Positions 56,008-64,000 of a DNA stretch of 64,000 nucleotides are shown piece after piece. The notes under the pieces were generated by a model. That model was given only the letters and a program-made list of their open reading frames with translations. It ran no database searches and was not told the origin of the DNA. The position numbers were made by a program, and so were the translations under genes. The first letter of the stretch is position 1; every line of letters begins with the position of its first letter. Source of the stretch: Euptelea pleiosperma (taxonomy: Eukaryota > Streptophyta > Magnoliopsida > Ranunculales > Eupteleaceae); NCBI GenBank assembly GCA_035048495.1, contig CM068544.1, forward strand, positions 45,223,893 through 45,287,892, given 5' to 3'.

Positions 56008-56204
56008 GTTAAATTGTCAAAAGGCTGCAATCCGCAGTTTGCGGTTGGCTCGAAATCATTCTAGTTCTGAGAATGAGAGGCTTGACTATGAAGGATGGAT
56101 TTTATATGATACTGGCCATCGTGAAGAAGCATTAGCTAAGGCCGAGGAATCCATTTCTATTCAGAGATCATTCGAAGCTTTTTTACTCAAAGCATATGCT
56201 TTAT
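56008..56204 (+). pseudogene. ETO1-like protein fragment
   Basis: After an acceptor (GTTACAG) the frame reads LNCQKAAIRSLRLARNHSSS, then [20 protein letters not shown] and [18 protein letters not shown]. This is the TPR region of ETO1/EOL proteins, the BTB-TPR adaptors that target ACC synthase for degradation. The text ends abruptly at KAYAL and passes straight into glutathione reductase sequence. Confidence 0.9.
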
Positions 56205-56360
56205 GTAGACATTGATGTTTTCACAACCAACTTCAGGCCCTTGAAGGCTCCTCTCTCCGGCTTGCCAGACCGGGTCTTCATGAAACTTATCGTTTGTGCA
56301 AAGACAAACAAAGTTCTTGGGTTGCACATGTCCGGGGAAGATTCACCTGAGATAGTGTAG
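56202..56360 (+). pseudogene. Glutathione reductase fragment fused to the ETO1-like piece
   Basis: In a different frame from the ETO1 part it reads [39 protein letters not shown] and SGEDSPEIV, the dimerisation-domain region of plant glutathione reductase. The codon expected to be CAG before the donor is TAG. The following intron is present, and the next exon begins at 56458 (GFAV) but stops matching after about four codons. It is therefore a genomic, not cDNA-derived, fragment. Confidence 0.9.
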
Positions 56361-57886
56361 GTTTCTACCTTTTTCTCGTACCCAGTTTAGTGTTTTACTG
56401 AATTTAACTTTATGTGATCTAAAGCAATTAATGAGGTATATTTTATTTAAATTTCAGGGGTTTGCAGTTTCAAATTACATCCAGTATGTATAAGTTTATG
56501 AAACTTATATATAAGGCCTTGTATGGTTTCCCTTAGAAATATAAGGGCTAAGTTTTCAAGAAATGATCTAAGTTTCTTCTCAGCATCAACTATGAATTAC
56601 ACCAACATATCAGGTCTTGTATGTATGGTTACCCTTAGAAATACAAGGTCTAAGTTTCTTAACGGTATGATGAGAAGTCTGAAACTTTCTTATTTTTTAC
56701 TTCCTTGAATAAGCAGGTTTCAAGGCTTGCCTTAATTTTAAGTTGAGGTTGGCTACAGTAAGTTAAGGACAAACCCACTTCTGAAATGATCTTTATATAG
56801 TTGCTGGTCCAAATTTCTACCAGAGGAGCTAATCCAGATCTATATTAACTATCCAACCTTGATTATGTAGGAAACCTCTAGCTTATGAAAAAATTCTCCC
56901 TCTTTCGCCATTGACCGATCATAGTCACAGGCTAGAGATACACCCATTTCTTAAGTTTTTAAGCTCTTAGGCCCACAGCAGTGGGGAAGTAATACGTGCT
57001 TAGTTTTCATCTTTGTGTGATTAACCTCTTTTGAGCACAATCAAATAATTAGAATAATTAGAACTTCTCATTTAGTTCTATATATGTCAACTCTATGACT
57101 GGATTTCATTCAAAAATTGGTTTGATTTCTTATAATCAAGAACCCCTCTTTCAAGTAGTCACCAAATTTCTCACTTTGCAAAAGCCCGAGCTTGATTAGT
57201 GCAGATCATACGAAAAGAAAATTTAAAGAATTGCACCATAATAGCGAGCATGAGATATGGCTCCAAGGAGTTTCAATGTGAAAGATTTTCACTAAAGGGA
57301 TGATAAAAGTAATTGCCGTACTAATCTCTTTTGATGGCACAAAAACCTGGAAATGGGAGTTTTCTTACCACTGGAAATTTCTTAGATGCTCTGTTAGAAT
57401 AATTTTAGATTACTTAGCAGTTTGATACGGAAATCACTGATTTTTTCTGTTAATAATCCCAGATTAAAACATTTCAAGGATTGATTGGCAAATGAATTTG
57501 CCAATGTACTGTGAAGTAGTTACTCTTTTCACTTAGTTTAACCACCCTTGTAAATTCAAATGTATTATGTCGACCACTGAAAGTAGGATCACTGAGATAA
57601 CGCACAGGGAACCTCAGTGATCTCTCTCTCTTTCTTTTATTTTTTATATTTTATAACTTCGTTTAAAATATCTCTATGACTCTATGAACATAAAATGTGC
57701 AATAACTGGGCTCTTGTTTAATAAGGCCTTGAGTTATTTGTTCATGGAAGCTTGGTCCCTATCTCTGTTTTCTCATCTGGATATCATAGTTCCCTAATCC
57801 TCTAACTTTAAAATCAATAACATTCTAGTGATCATTCTACTGTTGTATGCTAAAAATTGTTAATTTTTTTCCCACACACTTGCAGC

Positions 57887-58020
57887 CGATCACAATGCAT
57901 CATCAACATTCGTGGTGCTCCTAAAATGATTGGTGGTGAAGTTGAGGTTCTTCCAAGCAACGCTGTTTTGACTATTGTTGACCTTGATCTAGCGGAAAGA
58001 GAAAAGAAAACAGGGAATCA
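57887..58020 (+). pseudogene. Unidentified exon-like fragment
   Basis: Between an acceptor (CACTTGCAG) and a donor-like CAG|GTTCCT, an open frame reads KMIGGEVEVLPSNAVLTIVD then LDLAEREKKTGNQ. It has normal coding composition and lies in the same orientation as the upstream captured pieces. I do not recognise the protein. Confidence 0.5.
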
Positions 58021-60363
58021 GGTTCCTATCCTTTGTCACATTTTCTTTAACTCAACTAAATTTGTTTTTCCATGCGAAACTAATTAATGATCTTTGTAAA
58101 ACTTTCAAGACTTTGCTAATGCTAGATACATTCCTATAAGACAGTAACATTCTGCCAAATTCTAGGATATATGTGGAGGGAAATAGTCATTATATTTGTT
58201 GTTGAACACTTTTAAAAATGGATGATTGAATAGGTAAAGTTATTAAGATGGATTGTACATTCAATTTTCCTACAGAGGATAAGCTTCCACACAGAAATGA
58301 ACGAATTGAGACTCATGGCCCTCATTGCACTAAGAGGAAGCAGGCACTGGAGAGTATATGGGTATAGGAGAGAGGAAGGACGGTTCTATCAAATTCAGTT
58401 AATAGCAGTGTTGAGGAGGCTTTTGTGTTATTAAATTATGTACTTGTGTTTGATAACCAATAAAGTTTTGAAATTAACACGTTAGTAATTGTTTCTTTAC
58501 AATTGTGAATTTTCTTTTTTGACCGGGGAGCCTCATATTTGGGATTTGTTAATTGAGGTTTTTGACTCGTGGACCTCCTAATTGATTTTCTTAAAATATA
58601 CTTCTGAATGAAGAGCACCAGTCACCCATACATGTCTTTGTGATGAAGTTTGCTGAAATTTTAATGAATGGTTTAATGTCCATGTTATTAGGTTTCCCAA
58701 TTCATGTCTGGTGTCGGAAACATGTTTTGTTGATATAATTGCCAAGAGTGGTTACGTCATCTACAGGGGACAAGATTGTTGGAAAGCAACTTCATCAACA
58801 ACACGTCAATGGTGTTTGGTCTATGCCTCAGAGTATGTGGTTTTAGATTGAGTTTTGTCTCTTCATCTCATCCCTACTGCTTTTTGGATGATTAATATTT
58901 CTCTGGACTAACTTTGTAATCCCTTAAACTTTTATAAGTTTTGTTATTTCATTAGATCTTCTTCATGGGATTTATGTTCCAATATTTTTTCTTCATTTTT
59001 TTTGCTATTTTCATTCGTTGCTGGAGCACCAAAAGAATCCCAAGAAATCATTTCAGAAGCACTTCCAAAACTCTTTGGTAATCCTCCGCCCTTCATTTGG
59101 ATTATATTTCATGTCCTCATTGTGCTTCTACCTATGACACGTGGCCAATTGGTGGTTGTATTCAGTCCTCTTAACCTTCTGGTGATTGCCGTTAAGCATG
59201 TCCTTGCAAATGTTTTGATCTTTCAAAACAAGGAAAAAATAAAAAGAAACAACACATAAGAAACAAGATTTCGAGTTGCAGATAGTGTAATCAAGAAAGA
59301 AAGGGATAATTCTGATGCTTCAAAATAATCCAAAGTGACACAACAAAGTAACCAAAAAAGTGTCCAACGAGAAAATTCAAAACCATTCAGATATAATAGG
59401 AACAAGAGAGAGCTGCAAGAAAAAGGAGAATGAATTCGATCATCAAGCTACAACGCTATCCAATCTCACCAAAACAATTCCAGTTCCAAATAGATATATC
59501 GATTGTTACCTTCTTGCAGTAAATGACACGTAAAAATTGAATAAGATGATGTAGACAGAAATTATAAAACAACTATTGTACAAAAAATAAAAATAACAAA
59601 ATTCTGAGAGAAAGCTAATATAGAAGGCACAGAACAATGCATCAGCATATGAGAAATGTTCATAGTACTGTGACCATGACAAGGCAAAGAGTGATCTTAG
59701 TATGGCATCACAAATCTGCTAACACAAGTTTAAATTTTCATTTAAACTCCAAGTCCGATAACACAAACAAGCAGCCGTAGGTAGTAATAGAAACCCCAAA
59801 TTGCCCATTCTACATTTCTACTCCAAACATCAAAACACTATAAACAAAATAGAAGACAATCCACTATCACTTAAGATGACAGGAATGCGAAGATAACCGA
59901 AATCCCCAAATCAAAAAAAGCATCATCTCAAACAGAATTGTAAACAAATAAGAAGAATACAAAAAAATGGGTACTAACCTGTAAAGCTAGAAATCGATTC
60001 CTATTTTTTGTGTGCAGCAATATGCACCAATCGGACGTCTTTTCCATTTTTGAAGGGGAGGAAATGGAGAGTTGTTGGGCGGTAATAGCGACAACGGAGA
60101 GCCGATAACTGTTTCGATTTCAAACATAAATGAGAATAGAAGGAGACGTTGAGGAAGTAGAAGGAAGGAGAATAGGGTTAGGAATTAGGAAAGGTGTCAA
60201 GGAGAAGGTGAACCGATTTGGGGATGAGGTATATTTTGGGGAAACAGATAAAAAGCAGGGATAAAATAGAAAAAAAAAATAATTTCCTGATCTCGACATT
60301 TAGAAGTAGTATAGATTGTCGTGGAAATCTGAATCTGGGCCGTTCATCTTTGTTGTCCATCTA
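58021..60363. other. Intergenic, possible further exon scraps
   Basis: A short open stretch near 59027-59080 (KESQEIISEALPKLFG before GTAATCC) looks exon-like but cannot be assigned. Nothing else recognised. Confidence 0.4.
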
Positions 60364-60721
60364 GAGCTACACCCATTTCTTACACCCGAGGTTAGGGCCC
60401 ACATGGACATCATGTTGGACAATGCAGCCGCACAATGAGTTTTTCATACTATGGTTACCCTTCTCACAAAAAATCAGGACATTTCAACATTCTTAAACTC
60501 ATGTAAATATGACTTTAATTTAAAAGATCCAGATCATCCAATTAAACTATTATTTTTGGTCAATTTTTTATATGGTTAGCAATGTTGAAGTGAACTGATT
60601 TTTGGCAACGATGATCATCATGGCAAGGACAACTCAATGTATGGTTGGATTGTCCAACATGATCTCCATGTGGGCCCCAACCTCGGGTGTAAGAAGTGGA
60701 TGTAAGAAATGGGTGTAGCTC
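60364..60721. mobile_element. Foldback MITE with GAGCTACACCC ends
   Basis: Ends GAGCTACACCCATTTCTTAC and its inverse GTAAGAAATGGGTGTAGCTC. The arms share GGGCCCACATGGA and ATGTTGGACAAT. 358 bp, no clear duplication. Confidence 0.75.
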
Positions 60722-61344
60722 AAGAGGGACTCATTTTAAAATATGTTATTCAATATAAAACCACCAAAATACCATTAAAATAGGGTTTGCCTATTGTATT
60801 TGGGTTGTGGTTCCCACACGAATAGAAAAAAGGAGGTTGTCGTGGACCAGTTAAGAGAGATGTTACGGGGGAGGGTCGGAGCACGTGCTATTACAGGAGA
60901 GGTAGACCGTTTGAGAAAGCTTTTGGACTTGGTTATGTGCTTATTGGTCCAAAATGTAATAGAGTGCATCGAGATGAGAAAAAATGTTCATAAAAAATTT
61001 GGCGTGTTATATAACACCAACAATATGGATGTTTGGGTCAACCTTTGGTAGACCTATATATCCAAATTCATCTTAATTAGTAATTTCTATATGTTGGATT
61101 AGAATATGTTCCGTGTTTTATTTTTTATTTTAAGAATTTATTAAATATAAAGGGGGCCTTCTCTAATTTAGAGCCGGCTTTTGGGTCAATCATCCGTTTG
61201 GCTCTTCCGTCTCCACTTTTTCATCCCGATGATTTAAAATAGGTAAAGGGTTTCGAAACTTATTTGAAACTTTGATTCGACACGTCCAGCTTTTGAAAAT
61301 CATATTCCCGGTATGTCTAATTATATATAGGAAAGGTTCGCGAT

Positions 61345-61420
61345 GTAACAAGGTATAACTCACTTTTTGGCGTCAGGTAGCGCATTTTTGGTACTAACCG
61401 CATGGATGTTTAAGAGACTT
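61345..61420 (+). mobile_element. Orphan end of the GATGTAACAAGG MITE family
   Basis: GCGATGTAACAAGGTATAAC followed by ACCGCATGGATGTTTAAG; the rest of the element is absent. Confidence 0.5.
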
Positions 61421-61684
61421 ATGAGACTATCGTAAATAAGATAGCAAATTCATATTATGTCATCATGTCTAATAACGTCGCTCTCGTTGTGTGATGCGCG
61501 AAAACACACCTTTGCGTCCACTGGCCCTACAGATTTTGTACCGCACCCTTGGGTGTACCTACACACTAAAAATCAATTTGTAGGAGAATTCAAGCCATTG
61601 GACTCGAGTTTTCAGGTTAAACGTGATTAATGGCAATCATAAAGGGAGGCGATACTACATTTCGACAAAACTATTCATCTATAC

Positions 61685-62091
61685 CAAGGTTTAAAAGGGA
61701 CCGTTATAACGGTATAACGGTCTGAGGGGCGTTACCGTTTTTTCCGTTATAACAAAAAAAAACACTCAGGGGCAAAAACAAAAAAAAAAAAAAAAAATGA
61801 AAAATAATGGAAAAATGGCTCTGAAATTTGAATTTCAGAATTTCAATAACGGAAAAAGTCACTTTTTCACATTTTAACGGAAATAAAATAAAAAAAATGG
61901 CCGTTATTTTCTGGGCGTTTTAACGGTGCATAACGTAACTGGGTAGGTCCAAATCCGTTATAACGGCTGTTATTTTCGTTATAATGCCCATTATTTTCTG
62001 GGCGTTTTAATGGTGCGTAACGTAACGGGGTAGGTCCGAATCCGTTATAATGGCTGTTATTTTTGTTATAACAGCCGATTTTTAAACCTTG
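61685..62091. mobile_element. hAT-type MITE, ATAACGG subfamily, intact copy
   Basis: Starts CAAGGTTTAAAAGGGACCG and ends CGATTTTTAAACCTTG. The 8-bp duplication has one mismatch: ATCTATAC (61677-61684) and ATGTATAC (62092-62099). Dense TATAACGG motifs and GGGGCGTTACCG near the left end. Confidence 0.85.
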
Positions 62092-62401
62092 ATGTATACT
62101 ACTTTAAAGCCAAAACTTGGGTTGGGACACGTGCCCTCACACGGGCTTCACAAGACGCTCACTCAAGTGCAACACATGTGCCGCACCCTAGTCCATAATG
62201 GAAAAACAAGTCTGAAAAAACAAAAAAAACCATGGTTTTTACCTTATTTCAGGTTAGACGTGATTAATGTTAAGGGAAATTTAGTTGCACCCCTTGAATT
62301 GTGAGGGCACCCAAACTAAACATTGATCCGACATTTAAAAAAAAAAAAATTTATAATCCATCCCACAATTATGTTCACAAATAATAGATATGATTTTTCT
62401 A

Positions 62402-62720
62402 GAGTAAAACTTTGATGAAAGTGTGCAATATGAGCCACGTGGCACACTCTTTTAAGGATTCTGATTGTATGGATGTTTTTCCAATCCTTAGGTGGACCTA
62501 CAAATAAAAAATCAGCCTGATTAGTGATTTCAAACCCTTGGATCTTTGTACCTCGAATAATCGTCAATAATGCACAAATTTCCATGCTTAAATTCGACCC
62601 ATGAAAATAACTCAAACTCAACGCCTAGAAATCACTAATCAGGCTGATTTTTGGTTTATAGATCCACCTAGGGATTGGCCAATCATCAGACAATCAAAGT
62701 CATCGTGTGCCACTCAGTGA
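62402..62720. mobile_element. Foldback MITE, G-box family
   Basis: Left end GAGTAAAACTTTGATGA, a perfect GCCACGTGGC at 62434-62443, and the usual arms. The right end is decayed after GTGTGCCAC. Confidence 0.65.
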
Positions 62721-63159
62721 TCTCGAGTCTAACTTGTAGAAGGCATTTTCGTAAATTAAACAAATTGAAGCACAATTCGTGGGTGCTTTCCACTGGTCAG
62801 GTTGCCGGCCGGTTGCCCTCACAATTTGTGGGGTGCGACTAAAATTTCCCTAATGATAATCATCGAGGTAGGAAATTCTGAATTTTATTAATTTAAGGAG
62901 TTATGTCTAATTTACTGATTTAACAAGGAGGTAAGCCAAAAAAGTAGGTATTTTAATCTAATCCTTTTTCATTGGGAGTAAAACTTACCTGACGACTAGT
63001 GGTCTGGTACACACACAAGCTATTGGACGCGTGTCCACTGTACGGTGGCGAGTCATATCGGCACGAGCCACTCCAAACTCGTCTCCTCCTCTAGTTAACT
63101 CGTAAGTTTAAAAAAAAAAAGAAAAGCTAAAGAGGGACGTTTAAAAAAAAAAAAAAACT

Positions 63160-63516
63160 AGCGTTGTGATCGGAACGCACTATACGAACCACGTGGCATA
63201 CTCTTAGTGGACACTGACCGTATAAATGTTTGGCCAATCACTCGGTGGACCTACAACCCAAAACTAAACCTGATCATTAGTTTCTAAGCGTAGGATAGAA
63301 ATTATTTTCCTGGGTTGATTTTCACCATTGGAATTTGAGCATTATTGAGCGTTATTTGGATGCAAAGATCCAAAGGTTGTAAATAACTAATCACACTGAT
63401 TTTTGGTTTGCAGGTCCACCATGGACTGGCCAAACATCCATACGGTAAGCTTCCACTTAGAGCGTGCCACGTGACTCGGATTGTGCGTTGTGGCCGGCTT
63501 ATTGCAGAGGTTTTAC
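63160..63516. mobile_element. Foldback MITE, G-box family
   Basis: Left arm ACGAACCACGTGGCATAC and TGTTTGGCCAATCACTCGG; right arm GTGCCACGTGACTCGG and end GAGGTTTTACTC. Close in body to the 630-1014 copy. Confidence 0.65.
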
Positions 63517-63862
63517 TCAGTAAGCTGTAAATGATCTCTTCCCTTCATCACCGGTGCCCCGCAAAACGAAAATCTCTCCAGTCTATACCTCTCTTCTCCT
63601 CACCAAAAAAATCAGCCATTGATTCATCTTCTACGTGGGTCCGCCAAAATGGTTTTCAAAAATAGTTGTCCCCCGATCCTGAGTCCTTGACCCCAGAAAT
63701 TCTACTCTTTTTTAACTTACCTCCACAGGAATAACGGAGAAATACCCAGGGAAGATAAGTAGAAATCTTCTGAAGAGCTTCCCCACGAGCTTTTCTTTGT
63801 TACCCACGAGTTGGCGGGATAAAGATTTTTGCTTGGCGGGATTCTGAAACAGGGAAGGGTCC

Positions 63863-64000
63863 TGATGTAGCAAGGTATACCAGAGATCTTTTCATTTGCG
63901 GAAGCGGCATTTTTGGTAGTCGCCGCTGCCATCTGGGTCCACTGACCGCATGGATGTTTAGCCCACCCCTTAATAGATATTCATACCAAAAATCAGCTTG
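63863..64000 (+). mobile_element. GATGTAACAAGG-type MITE, cut by the window end
   Basis: GATGTAGCAAGGTATACC, then GCGGAAGCGGCA and ACCGCATGGATGTTTAGCCC. This is the left half of an element that continues past the window. Confidence 0.75.

Noticed and set aside
60794..61051. Plus-strand 85-codon frame with Leu-rich text
   Set aside because: No domain, no splice context and partly overlapping MITE-derived sequence near its end (ATATGGATGTTTGGG).

Overview
This window is nuclear DNA from a flowering plant. The genes have GT-AG introns, there is a plant-type UGT cluster and class I small heat-shock proteins, and most of the remaining sequence is TIR transposons, MITEs and truncated LINEs. I cannot name the species. 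Everything below is read by eye from the sequence, with family assignments from recalled consensus motifs.

Left part (1-17 kb): a MITE-rich stretch (0.6-4.1 kb) is followed by a complete seven-exon minus-strand gene for a TTL-type protein, with TPRs plus a degenerate thioredoxin domain (4324-11391, 793 aa by my exon joins). A tRNA-Pro(UGG) gene lies inside its last intron on the opposite strand. More MITEs, a 5'-truncated LINE with target-site duplication and a Tourist-like element fill 11.9-17.0 kb.

Middle (17-46 kb): two class I sHSP genes sit back to back (17362-17838 minus; 20969-21400 plus), both with heat-shock-element cores upstream. Then come three minus-strand UGT709-like glycosyltransferase genes. 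The ones at 24973-26549 and 44512-46104 look intact. The one at 32162-33705 carries a C-terminal frameshift and an upstream start thrown out of frame. A plus-strand UGT76-like gene (39232-43315) has a 2.7-kb MITE-filled intron. A small UGT76 relic at 28.1 kb shows that further copies have died.

Right part (47-64 kb): there is no intact gene that I can see. It is a graveyard of fragments: a proteasome alpha-7 exon, an LRR receptor-like-protein pseudogene broken by several frameshifts and a foreign insert, a LINE, and a compact run of exon pieces from an ABCB transporter, an ETO1-like protein and a glutathione reductase in one orientation with flanking intron pieces. That run is the most notable assembly here and looks like gene-fragment capture by a transposon.

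Repeat families: (i) a hAT-type MITE family with CAAGG/CATGG termini, 8-bp target duplications and dense AAACGG or ATAACGG motifs; (ii) a very abundant foldback family carrying a G-box (CACGTG) near each end and interchangeable terminal hairpins; (iii) a family with about 45-bp TIRs starting GATGTAACAAGG; (iv) a Mutator-like 760-bp element with about 215-bp TIRs and a 9-bp duplication; (v) an element at 33.8-34.5 kb built from repeated near-palindromes; (vi) MITEs embedded in TA microsatellites. Several are nested, so relative insertion order can be read.
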